The notes beneath the pieces are model-generated. The model was not told the origin of the DNA, searched no databases, and saw nothing but the letters and a program-made list of their open reading frames with translations. From contig JBNJED010000054.1 of assembly GCA_051745535.1 (NCBI GenBank), forward strand, positions 1-9,831: a stretch of DNA of 9,831 nucleotides, given 5' to 3'. Every line of letters starts with the position of its first letter. Within the stretch, counting starts at the first letter, position 1. Made by a program: the position numbers and the translations under genes. Shown here in pieces: positions 1 to 7,717 of the stretch. Source of the DNA: Thiohalospira sp051745535 (GTDB lineage Bacteria; Pseudomonadota; Gammaproteobacteria; Thiohalospirales; Thiohalospiraceae).

Positions 1-77
1 TGGCGCGCTGGGGAGGATTCGAACCCCCGACCTTCTGGTTCGTAGCCAGACGCTCTATCCAACTGAGCTACCAGCGC
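1..77 (-). tRNA. tRNA-Arg (anticodon ACG)
   Basis: Read on the minus strand, the sequence folds into a complete cloverleaf. The acceptor stem GCGCTGG pairs with CCAGCGC. The anticodon stem TCTGG/CCAGA encloses the loop CTACGAA. The T-arm GGGGG-TTCGAAT-CCTCC carries the standard TTCGA motif. The discriminator is G and the CCA tail is encoded at positions 3-1. The anticodon ACG reads arginine CGN codons, and in bacteria its first base is normally deaminated to inosine. The 3' end lies exactly at the window edge, so the gene is complete but what follows it is not visible. Confidence 0.97.
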
Positions 78-87
78 GTAAGCAATT

Positions 88-116
88 ATTATTCCATTGG
101 TCCGCCGCTCATGCAA
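88..116 (-). promoter_or_regulatory. Candidate sigma70 promoter of the tRNA-Arg gene
   Basis: On the minus strand a TTGCAT box (116-111) lies 17 bp before an AATAAT box (93-88), which matches TATAAT at five of six places. Transcription would then begin a few bases before the tRNA 5' end at 77. This is the only AT-rich spot in the local sequence. It is inferred from spacing and base identity only. Confidence 0.45.
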
Positions 117-390
117 GGGAACACGGCCCGAATGGAGTAGTGGCAGAGGAATAACTCTTCGGCCACTCTCCGCCGGATCCGTGGCCGGGATACCGGCCTC
201 AGCGCGGTACCCCGCCCATCCGGTACCAGGCGGAGAATGGTGCCCACGTCGGCCCTGCAGGTCAACCGGTTTGCTATCCCGCCGACGGGGGTGCCTTGCG
301 CTACCTCAGCGAAGGTGGGGCGACGGGCTTAGCCACCTTCTAAGGGCCGGCCCGTGACTGGCGGGGTTCCGGATCTGGCCATGCACCCCG

Positions 391-408
391 GCTGCCATCC
401 GGGGCAGC
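391..408 (-). terminator. Hairpin just after the receiver-like gene, no T-tract
   Basis: A perfect 6-bp stem (GCTGCC/GGCAGC, loop of six bases) begins 7 bases beyond the stop codon of the minus-strand receiver-like gene. A competing stem CCCCGG/CCGGGG overlaps it at 386-404. No run of T follows on the minus strand, so it is not a classical intrinsic terminator. It might protect the 3' end of the mRNA or pause polymerase. The call is weak. Confidence 0.2.
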
Positions 409-415
409 GACTCGT

Positions 416-862
416 TCAGCCGCTGACGGCCACCTCGGTCGCAGGGGCAGGATCCGCGAAGACGGGATGCGTCCGAGCGGTCCGGGTCCGCATCGTGAAC
501 GCGCCGAGATGGCCGATGAACCGGCTCACCTGCTCCGGGGTCAGGTCGTGGGCGAGGTAGTCCCGCGCCCCGGCGGACAGGGCCTGGCGCCGCGCCAGAG
601 AACCATGCTCGTCGGTCAACAGCAGATACAGGCCGGGGGTCAGCTCCCGGCGGAGCTCCCGGATGACATCGGTGGCGACCACCTCGCCGAACCGGGCGTC
701 GACGATGACGACATCCGGATCGTGGTGCGAACCCAGGCGGAGGGCGCTGGCGGCGTCCCGGCAGATATAGACCCCGTCCAGCACCGCCTCGTCGGCCACC
801 GCCAGCATCATGGACTCGACCCAGTCGCGGGCCTCCGTCATTAGCAACATACTGATTCCCAT
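416..862 (-). CDS. Degenerate receiver-domain (REC-like) protein
   Basis: A 148-residue protein whose pattern fits a single CheY-like receiver domain with a short disordered tail. The stretch DPDVVIVDAR (48-57) places D55 where the phospho-acceptor aspartate sits. LLLTDE (81-86) supplies the conserved Thr (T83). GARDYLAHDLTPEQV (99-113) matches the last strand, but the conserved lysine is replaced by His 105. The usual acidic pair near the N-terminus is also reduced (MTEARD, 8-13). Phosphotransfer is therefore doubtful, and it may be a pseudo-receiver acting through protein contacts. No output domain follows. The start is fixed by AAAGGAGGAAACGAGC directly before the ATG, a strong Shine-Dalgarno site with 8-base spacing. 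It lies 40 bp after the MerR-like gene and is probably cotranscribed with it. Known from the family: lone receivers usually control a partner protein. The partner here is not identified. Confidence 0.8.
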   Translation of the reverse strand: MGISMLLMTEARDWVESMMLAVADEAVLDGVYICRDAASALRLGSHHDPDVVIVDARFGEVVATDVIRELRRELTPGLYLLLTDEHGSLARRQALSAGARDYLAHDLTPEQVSRFIGHLGAFTMRTRTARTHPVFADPAPATEVAVSG

Positions 863-902
863 GCTCGTTTCCTCCTTTGAACGGGTGTCGCATACACGGA
901 AC

Positions 903-1325
903 CTAGTGGCGAACGATCCCGTGTCGGCCAGAAGGCCCCGGCCGGGAGGGGAGTCCGCGCAGCCCGCCGGCACGCCCACTCGCCGGATCATCCGGTCTGG
1001 CGACGGGTGGATGGCCCGATTCCGCATGCACGGCCAGGGCATGGATGAGCGCCCGTTCGCCCCAGCACTCCGTGGTCGTACCCAGCAGCTCATAGGCGGC
1101 CAGAAGACGCCGGACCCCGGATATATCGAGGCCGGCATCCCGGGCCCGGACCACACACTCCACCACCAGCAGAGCCCCGGTATGGAATAGCGGCTCGCCA
1201 TCATCCGCCCGTGCCACCGGCCGTGGCAGCAGACCGAGTCGTTCCAGCTCATCCATGGTCTCCGGGGCCAGGAACAGGGCCCCGGCCAGGCGTGCCCGGG
1301 TCATCAAGGGGGTCTGGTACTCCAT
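903..1325 (-). CDS. MerR/CbpM-like helix-turn-helix protein
   Basis: A 140-residue protein whose first 80 residues resemble the winged helix-turn-helix of the MerR family and the related CbpM chaperone modulators. It has a helix ending LERLGLLPRP (27-36), a wing-like stretch with a Phe (F47), then VVECVVRARDAGLDISGVRRLL (54-75), which matches the family pattern of a second helix, a Gly-Leu turn and the following helix. The rest (81-140) is low in complexity, rich in Gly, Pro and Arg, and has no recognisable ligand domain or metal-binding cysteines. The start chosen is the ATG at 1325, preceded by GGAG. It heads a probable two-gene operon with the receiver-like gene 40 bp downstream. A DNA-binding regulator is the likeliest role. 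A CbpM-like protein-binding role is possible, but no DnaJ/CbpA gene is visible. The inverted repeat at 1402-1430 in its leader could be its operator, which is inference. Confidence 0.7.
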   Translation of the reverse strand: MEYQTPLMTRARLAGALFLAPETMDELERLGLLPRPVARADDGEPLFHTGALLVVECVVRARDAGLDISGVRRLLAAYELLGTTTECWGERALIHALAVHAESGHPPVARPDDPASGRAGGLRGLPSRPGPSGRHGIVRH

Positions 1326-1401
1326 TGCTCTCCACTCCCGTCTCTTCCCCTGCCGCCCGTGACCAGGCGGTATCCGGAAGAGTGGCATCCCCGCCCCCGC
1401 C

Positions 1402-1430
1402 GGACCAGATCCGGGATAACCAACTGGTCC
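1402..1430. promoter_or_regulatory. Perfect 7-bp inverted repeat upstream of the MerR-like gene
   Basis: GGACCAG (1402-1408) and CTGGTCC (1424-1430) form a perfect dyad with a 15-base spacer, 77 bp upstream of the MerR-like start codon. MerR-family operators are dyads of this general size, so an operator is plausible. I see no good -35/-10 pair flanking it, and no T-run that would make it a terminator of the QueC-like gene. Confidence 0.3.
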
Positions 1431-1440
1431 ACTTCCTGTC

Positions 1441-1456
1441 GCCATCCGGAGATGGC
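1441..1456. repeat. Short perfect stem-loop after the QueC-like gene
   Basis: GCCATC and GATGGC form a 6-bp stem with a 4-base loop, 35 bp beyond the stop of the QueC-like gene on the minus strand. No T-tract follows, so termination is uncertain. It sits in the 165-bp gap that also serves as the leader of the MerR-like gene. Confidence 0.3.
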
Positions 1457-1490
1457 TGGTCGGCAACGTCACCGAATGGACGAAATCCGG

Positions 1491-2243
1491 TCAGCGTGCA
1501 GGCGCCCGGCGCGAGCGCCGGAGCCCGGCGGCGGCCACGCGCATCAGCGGCCGGAGGAGATACCGCTCGGGCACCGCCAGTCCTCGATTCCACCAGGGGA
1601 TGCGCCGGCCCAGGCCCTCCTCCGCCGCATAGCGGCAGGGATTGCAACGCCCGCACGGCCGGCCCCCGAACGTGGGACTGTGGCAGAACCAGGTCATCTC
1701 CATGAGGCCCTGCCAGCCGGCCCGCTCCGCCTCCGCCGCCATCTCCAGTTTGGTGGTCTCCAGCAGGGGAAAGGTAAAGGGTGCAAGGAGTCGCCGCGCG
1801 GCGCGGCTGACCTCGTCATCCCCCTCGCGGGCGGCCACGACGACGCCGTGGGCGCGATCCTCGCGGTGGATGCTCAATTGCAGTGACTCCACCCCCTCCT
1901 GCCGACAGAGCCGGGCCAGCCAGTCGTACTGGCCGCCGATGCCGTAGCGATGGGCGACGCACTCCCAGTCGGCGGTGGCGCCGGGATCCGGCGGGATATC
2001 CTCCACCGCCCGGTAGTGCTGGGGACGCAACCGCTGGCGGGCCGCCGGGAATCGCCGGCCCAGCTCCGCCCGGATCCGGCGCATGGTATCCAGCTCCCGC
2101 CCGGTGGACCGGCGCTCGGCATCGATCACGTACCAGGGGGTCACCGAGACCTCGTCCCGGAGGAGCAATCGCAACAGCTGAAAGGTGGAGTCCCAGCCGC
2201 CGGTCCAGAGCAGCTGGACCCCCTCTTCCGGATGCTCATTCAT
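1491..2243 (-). CDS. QueC-like PP-loop ATP-pyrophosphatase with zinc site
   Basis: A 250-residue cytoplasmic enzyme of the adenine nucleotide alpha-hydrolase superfamily. LLWTGGWDST (11-20) is a PP-loop of the SGGxDS type with Thr for the first Ser; in this fold the loop binds ATP and drives adenylation of a carboxylate or carbonyl. Near the end, C187, C197, C200 and C203 (CHSP followed by PCGRCNPC) match the zinc-binding cysteines of QueC, the 7-cyano-7-deazaguanine synthase. Length is also close to QueC (about 220-240 residues). The middle is diverged, and no queuosine genes (queD, queE, queF) are seen nearby, so I call it QueC-like and not QueC; the true substrate may differ. A basic tail (231-250, many Arg) follows the zinc knuckle. 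The start is supported by AGGAGG 7 bases before the ATG. It diverges from recQ across a 101-bp gap. The fold call is firm and the substrate unknown. Confidence 0.8.
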   Translation of the reverse strand: MNEHPEEGVQLLWTGGWDSTFQLLRLLLRDEVSVTPWYVIDAERRSTGRELDTMRRIRAELGRRFPAARQRLRPQHYRAVEDIPPDPGATADWECVAHRYGIGGQYDWLARLCRQEGVESLQLSIHREDRAHGVVVAAREGDDEVSRAARRLLAPFTFPLLETTKLEMAAEAERAGWQGLMEMTWFCHSPTFGGRPCGRCNPCRYAAEEGLGRRIPWWNRGLAVPERYLLRPLMRVAAAGLRRSRRAPAR

Positions 2244-2283
2244 GCCATGCCCTCCTGCCGCTGCCGTGGTTTCCCCGCCGGAC

Positions 2284-2313
2284 TTGCCCCGGGTCGGTGG
2301 GGACGTGTAGAAC
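2284..2313 (+). promoter_or_regulatory. Weak candidate promoter for recQ
   Basis: In the 101-bp gap between the divergent QueC-like and recQ genes, TTGCCC (2284-2289) precedes TAGAAC (2308-2313) with an 18-bp spacer, or TGTAGA (2306-2311) with 16. The match is modest and the surrounding DNA is very GC-rich, so this is only a best guess. A promoter for the QueC-like gene must lie in the same gap, but I cannot place it. Confidence 0.2.
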
Positions 2314-2344
2314 GTGCGCTTTCCCGGATGCGAACGGAGTTGCG

Positions 2345-4159
2345 ATGAGCCGCCCCAGCCACGGCGACCCCCACCGCATCCTGCGCGAGGTCTTCGGCTT
2401 CGACGCCTTCCGCCCGCTGCAGGGGGAGGTGGTGGAGGCGGTCACCGCCGGCCGGCACGCCCTGGTGGTCCTGCCCACCGGCGGCGGCAAGTCGCTCTGC
2501 TACCAGGTCCCGGCGCTGGCCCGGACCGGCACGGCCGTGGTGGTCAGCCCCCTCATCGCGCTGATGGGCGACCAGGTGGCGGCCCTGGAGCAGGCCGGCG
2601 TGCGCGCCGCGGCGCTCAACTCCACCCTGGATCCGGAGGCGGCCCGGGCGGTGGAGCAGGGGCTCATGGCCGGCGAGTACGACCTGGTCTACGTGGCCCC
2701 GGAGCGGCTGCTCACCGAGCGCTTCCTCGCCCTCCTGCGGCGGGTGGACATCGCGCTGTTCGCCATCGACGAGGCCCACTGCGTCTCCCAGTGGGGCCAC
2801 GACTTCCGCCCCGACTACGCCGGACTGGGGGCGCTGGCCGAGCGCTTCCCGGCGGTGCCGCGGATGGCGCTCACCGCCACCGCCGACGAACCCACCCGGG
2901 CGGAGATCATCGACCGCCTGGCGCTGGCCGGGGGCGGGACCTTCATCGGTGGCTTCGACCGGCCCAACATCCGCTACCACCTCACCCAGGGGGGCGATGG
3001 CCGCCAGCGGCTGCTGGATTTCATCCGGCAGCGCCACCCCGGCGAGGCGGGGATCGTCTACTGCCTCTCCCGGCGCAAGGTGGAGGAGACCGCCGCCTGG
3101 CTGGCCGATCGCGGCCTCACCGCCCTGCCCTACCACGCGGGGATGAGCCAGGCCGAGCGGGCCATGAACCAGCGCCGCTTCATCCACGAGGAGGGGGTGG
3201 TGGTGGTCGCCACCATCGCCTTCGGCATGGGGATCGACAAGCCGGATGTCCGCTTCGTCGCCCATCTCAACCTCCCGCGAAGCATCGAGGCCTACTACCA
3301 GGAGACCGGCCGCGCCGGCCGCGACGGGGAGCCGGCGGATGCCTGGCTCCACTTCGGCCTCCAGGACGTCATCACCCTGCGCCGCATGGTCGACGAATCG
3401 GCCGCCGACGCCGCCCGCAAGCAGGTGGAGCGGCACAAGCTCGAGGCCATGCTGGGGCTGGCCGAGATCACCGCCTGCCGCCGCCAGGCGGTGTTGCGCT
3501 ACTTCGGCGACGACCCCGACGGGCCGTGCGGCAACTGCGACAACTGCCTGGAGCCGCCGGCCACCTGGGACGCCACCGAGGCGAGCCGCAAGGCGCTCTC
3601 CTGCGTCTGGCGCACCGGCCAGCGCTTCGGCGTCTCCCACCTGGTGGAGGTCCTGCGCGGCCGGGCCGACGACCGCATCCGGCGCCTGGGCCACGACCGC
3701 GTCTCCACCTTCGGCATCGGTGCCGAGCTCACCGCCAACCAGTGGAAGGCGGTCTACCGCCAGCTCATCGCCCGCGGCATGCTCGCCGTGGACCCCGAGG
3801 GCCACGGCGGCCTCCGGCTCACCGAGACCGCCCGCCCCGTCCTGCGCGGCGAGGAGGTCGTACACCTGCGCCGGGAAGAGGGCAACCGGAGCCGCAGCGG
3901 CAGCCGTGGCGGCAGCACCGTGGCCTTCGAGACCCCCGAGGACGAGGCGCTCTGGCAGGCCCTGCGCCGGCGCCGCCGGGAGCTGGCCGAGGAGCAGGCG
4001 ATCCCGCCCTACGTCATCTTCCCCGACCGGACCCTGGCCGAGATGGTCCGCCAGCGCCCCGCCGGCCCGGCCGACTTCGCCGACCTGCCCGGCGTGGGTG
4101 AACACAAGCTCACCCTCTGGGCCGACGAGTTCCTGGCGGTCATCGCCGGGATGGACTAG
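2345..4159 (+). CDS. recQ: ATP-dependent DNA helicase RecQ
   Basis: A full-length 604-residue RecQ, which unwinds DNA 3' to 5' in recombination repair (RecF pathway) and at stalled forks. All family landmarks are present. The Walker A motif PTGGGKS is at 44-50 and the DEAH box IDEAHCVSQWGHDF at 141-154. Motif III is LTATA (176-180). Helicase C-terminal motifs include YHAGMS (263-268) and ATIAFGMGIDKPDVR (289-303). The arginine-finger motif QETGRAGRDG is at 319-328. The zinc-binding cysteines are C378, C395, C398 and C401, followed by the RQC winged helix (about 405-505) and a C-terminal HRDC domain (about 530-604). The open frame runs further upstream, but the ATG at 2345 is chosen because the family N-terminus begins here and GGAG lies 7 bases before it. 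Its last 20 bases overlap the end of the convergent caspase-like gene. Nothing is degraded. Confidence 0.97.
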   Translation: MSRPSHGDPHRILREVFGFDAFRPLQGEVVEAVTAGRHALVVLPTGGGKSLCYQVPALARTGTAVVVSPLIALMGDQVAALEQAGVRAAALNSTLDPEAARAVEQGLMAGEYDLVYVAPERLLTERFLALLRRVDIALFAIDEAHCVSQWGHDFRPDYAGLGALAERFPAVPRMALTATADEPTRAEIIDRLALAGGGTFIGGFDRPNIRYHLTQGGDGRQRLLDFIRQRHPGEAGIVYCLSRRKVEETAAWLADRGLTALPYHAGMSQAERAMNQRRFIHEEGVVVVATIAFGMGIDKPDVRFVAHLNLPRSIEAYYQETGRAGRDGEPADAWLHFGLQDVITLRRMVDESAADAARKQVERHKLEAMLGLAEITACRRQAVLRYFGDDPDGPCGNCDNCLEPPATWDATEASRKALSCVWRTGQRFGVSHLVEVLRGRADDRIRRLGHDRVSTFGIGAELTANQWKAVYRQLIARGMLAVDPEGHGGLRLTETARPVLRGEEVVHLRREEGNRSRSGSRGGSTVAFETPEDEALWQALRRRRRELAEEQAIPPYVIFPDRTLAEMVRQRPAGPADFADLPGVGEHKLTLWADEFLAVIAGMD

Positions 4160-5615
4160 TCGAGGCCTCTCCCGGCGCCCAGGATTCGCAGGCCACCAGG
4201 TCCCGGTAGGCCGCCCGCGCCTCCTCGTCGGCGAAGCGCTGGAACTTCTCCTGGAGCCGCGCCAGGCGACGCAGGCGCAGCACCCGCTCGTAACCGGCGC
4301 GCTCGCGCTGGACGGCGAGCTCCTCCGCCTCCAGGGCGTGCTGCCGGTCGATGGCCTCCACCAGCGCCGGGTAGTCGGGATCGGCGCGCAGCCCCTCCAG
4401 CACCGGCTCCGGGTCGTTCCCGAGTTGTTCCAGGGCGGCGGTGGAGTAGCGGCTGGCCAGCGCCGGCCAGCGCTCCTCCGCACGCTCCCGCACGGCCCGC
4501 TGCAGCTTGCCCACCCGGTCCCGGACGGTATCCAGCTCCCGGCGCAGGCGCTCCCACGCGCGCTTGGTCCGGTCCAGTCCCTGGTGGATGGCCGGCACCG
4601 GATCCACCGGGTCGAGCCCCTGCCGCCGGGCCACGGTCGCGGCCAGCTCGCCGTAGGTATTGTCCGGCACGCCGCGGGTGCCCACCCAGCGCAGCCACCA
4701 GGGCTCCCAGTCCTCCAGGAAGACCTCGCTGGTGGCGCGGGACAGATCGGCACTCTCGGCAGTGGCCAGGGCGTGCAGGTGCGCCTCGCGCAGGCTCACC
4801 CGGCCGTCGCCGTCCCGGTCGGGGTCCCGCTCCAGCGCCTCGCCGGTGCGTCGCTGGCCGGTCAGGGCGGCGAAGAAGTACGTGGAGTAGTCGCGGTACT
4901 CCCCGGCCTCGATGCTGGAGGTACAGCCCTCGGACTGGCGATCCGGCGCCTGGGCCAGGAAGCCGCAGCGCCCCCCGGCCAGCGCGCCGGGATCGACCGG
5001 GTCGTCGTACATCAGTCGGGCGAAGCCGCCGGAATAGCACTGGGGAAAGAAGAAGCGGGTGGTCACCCCGGAGGCCACCCTGTCCAGCAGCCCCTCGAAG
5101 CGGCGCACGGAGAGCTCCGTGTCATTCCAGAGGCGGAGGGTGTTGCGGGAATGATCGTCGGTATCCTGGAGGCCGTGGCCCTGGTAGAGGAACCAGAGGT
5201 CGTCGCCGGGTTCCAGCTCCTGGAAGTCCGCCTCCAGGGCCGCGACCAGGGGCCCCACGGCCGTGGGGCCCTCCACTCCACGCACTCGGTGGTTGCGATA
5301 CCGTTCGCCCGCCATGGCGGGGGCGCCGAAGACGTAGACCAGGGGGGTGAGGTCGGGTCCTTCACCGGTGTCCTCCCCCCGAGGGCGCAGCTTGACGTCC
5401 GCCCCGGGGGCGTCGCCGTCGTTGTAGCGGACTCGCAGCCCCTCGCCAAGCCCCTCTTCCCGCAGCCAGTCGGCGATCCAGCGGGTATTGAGTTCGATGG
5501 AGACCTGGGAGCCGGCGGCGTCGGGACCACCGCCCACCAGCCAGATCCGATCCGCGGCGGCGGCCGTCCCCGCTACCAGGCCGCCCAGCAGCGCCAGCAA
5601 CCCCGTCCACCTCAT
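4140..5615 (-). CDS. Exported caspase-like (clan CD) protein with EF-hand and helical tail
   Basis: A 491-residue protein with a signal peptide: MRW, a hydrophobic stretch (about 4-17), and AxA-type residues near 18-21. The mature part has the layout of a caspase/legumain-type cysteine peptidase (clan CD). His 147 lies in YQGHG (144-148) after a hydrophobic strand, and Cys 193 lies in FFPQCYSGGF (189-198) after the next; these fit the catalytic dyad. A canonical EF-hand calcium loop follows at 266-277 (D266, D268, D270, G271, S274, E277). Residues about 345-475 are charged, Arg/Glu/Leu-rich and probably coiled coil or helical bundle. Location is inferred as periplasmic or secreted, with calcium a possible structural ligand or switch. 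The start overlaps the stop of the upstream membrane-protein gene as ATGA, so the two are translationally coupled. Its 3' end overlaps recQ by 20 bp. Peptidase activity and targets are not shown. A structural or inactive member is the alternative. Confidence 0.8.
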   Translation of the reverse strand: MRWTGLLALLGGLVAGTAAAADRIWLVGGGPDAAGSQVSIELNTRWIADWLREEGLGEGLRVRYNDGDAPGADVKLRPRGEDTGEGPDLTPLVYVFGAPAMAGERYRNHRVRGVEGPTAVGPLVAALEADFQELEPGDDLWFLYQGHGLQDTDDHSRNTLRLWNDTELSVRRFEGLLDRVASGVTTRFFFPQCYSGGFARLMYDDPVDPGALAGGRCGFLAQAPDRQSEGCTSSIEAGEYRDYSTYFFAALTGQRRTGEALERDPDRDGDGRVSLREAHLHALATAESADLSRATSEVFLEDWEPWWLRWVGTRGVPDNTYGELAATVARRQGLDPVDPVPAIHQGLDRTKRAWERLRRELDTVRDRVGKLQRAVRERAEERWPALASRYSTAALEQLGNDPEPVLEGLRADPDYPALVEAIDRQHALEAEELAVQRERAGYERVLRLRRLARLQEKFQRFADEEARAAYRDLVACESWAPGEASTSPSRR

Positions 5616-6013
5616 GCACGGACCCCCTGCACGATTCCCCCCGCCCGGGTAAGCAGGACCATGACCAGGGTGAGGAGCAGCAGGGCCGTGGCGGCGGCAA
5701 TGCCGCCCAGCCCCCAGCCGGCCGCCGCCGCGGCTAGAAGCACCACCACCAGCGACGGCAGCGGCGCCAGCCAGGCCATGACCACGGCATGAAGGAGCTG
5801 GAGGCCGGCCAGCCACGGCAGGGCGTGGAGATAATCGGCGATCATCGCCCCCAGCAGGCCGTGCCAGCCGCTGTGCAGCAATCGGTAACGAAAGAGGCCA
5901 TCGCCGACGAGTTCGTCCACCAGGATCACCCCGGCGGTCACCAGGGGCCAGGAGAGCAGGAGGGCGGCCAGCCAGACCGCCAGGGTGCGCGTGAGGGTCA
6001 TCTGCCGTTGCAT
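5612..6013 (-). CDS. Small multi-pass membrane protein, unknown function
   Basis: A 133-residue, strongly hydrophobic protein with about four predicted membrane segments, near residues 10-33, 65-83, 85-102 and 103-122. The first turn is preceded by basic residues (QRQMTLTRT). I recognise no family motif. A polar stretch at 34-63 (VDELVGDGLFRYRLL and after) separates the first segment from the rest and contains charged residues and two histidines (H47, H51). The start at 6013 is supported by AAGGGGAG shortly upstream; a second ATG four codons later (6001) is possible. It lies 13 bases after the carbamoyltransferase stop, and its own stop overlaps the caspase-like start by 4 bases. This suggests that it partners the exported caspase-like protein or anchors it at the inner membrane, which is inference from gene order only. 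Confidence 0.8.
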   Translation of the reverse strand: MQRQMTLTRTLAVWLAALLLSWPLVTAGVILVDELVGDGLFRYRLLHSGWHGLLGAMIADYLHALPWLAGLQLLHAVVMAWLAPLPSLVVVLLAAAAAGWGLGGIAAATALLLLTLVMVLLTRAGGIVQGVRA

Positions 6014-6026
6014 GGTTGGCTCCCCT

Positions 6027-7715
<1,689 letters not shown>

Positions 7716-7717
7716 CT

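Larger units (their letters stand above)
78..415. other. Gene-free stretch with several hairpin-capable inverted repeats
   Basis: I find no convincing protein gene between the tRNA and the receiver-like gene. The only long open frame here (97-357, plus) would start at TTG, lacks a ribosome site and gives a composition typical of GC-rich noise. The stretch does hold several inverted repeats. GGAG-T-AGTGGC-AGAG at 134-148 pairs with CTCT and GCCACT-CTCC at 155-171. GGTACC at 206-211 pairs with 222-227. CGTCGGC at 247-253 pairs with GCCGACG at 281-287. GAAGGTGG at 311-318 pairs with CCACCTTC at 333-340. GCTGCC at 391-396 pairs with GGCAGC at 403-408. None matches a riboswitch or small RNA consensus that I recognise. 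It may be a structured RNA, a set of read-through barriers, or chance in GC-rich DNA. Confidence 0.5.

Noticed and set aside
206..227. Pair of GGTACC sites considered as transposon ends or duplicated target
   Set aside because: They are only 6-bp palindromes, 10 bases apart, with no longer repeat and no transposase gene nearby.
230..345. Possible riboswitch (c-di-GMP, fluoride or cobalamin type) in the gene-free stretch
   Set aside because: Short pieces such as GCAAACC look familiar, but the conserved core elements are missing or in the wrong order on both strands.
97..357. 86-residue open frame on the plus strand after the tRNA
   Set aside because: It begins at TTG without a ribosome site, has no domain pattern, and its Arg/Pro/Ser/Gly composition is what random GC-rich DNA gives.
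1883..2344. Upstream extension of the recQ reading frame
   Set aside because: The frame happens to stay open, but it runs antisense to the QueC-like gene. The family N-terminus and a ribosome site both fit the ATG at 2345.
2240..4753. Very long minus-strand frame (837 codons) antisense to recQ
   Set aside because: It is a by-product of codon bias in recQ. The translation is Ala/Gly/Val/Asp-rich without motifs, and recQ itself is unmistakable.
3246..5792. Long plus-strand frame across the recQ end and the caspase-like gene
   Set aside because: It crosses two well-supported genes in the wrong frame or strand and shows no domain.
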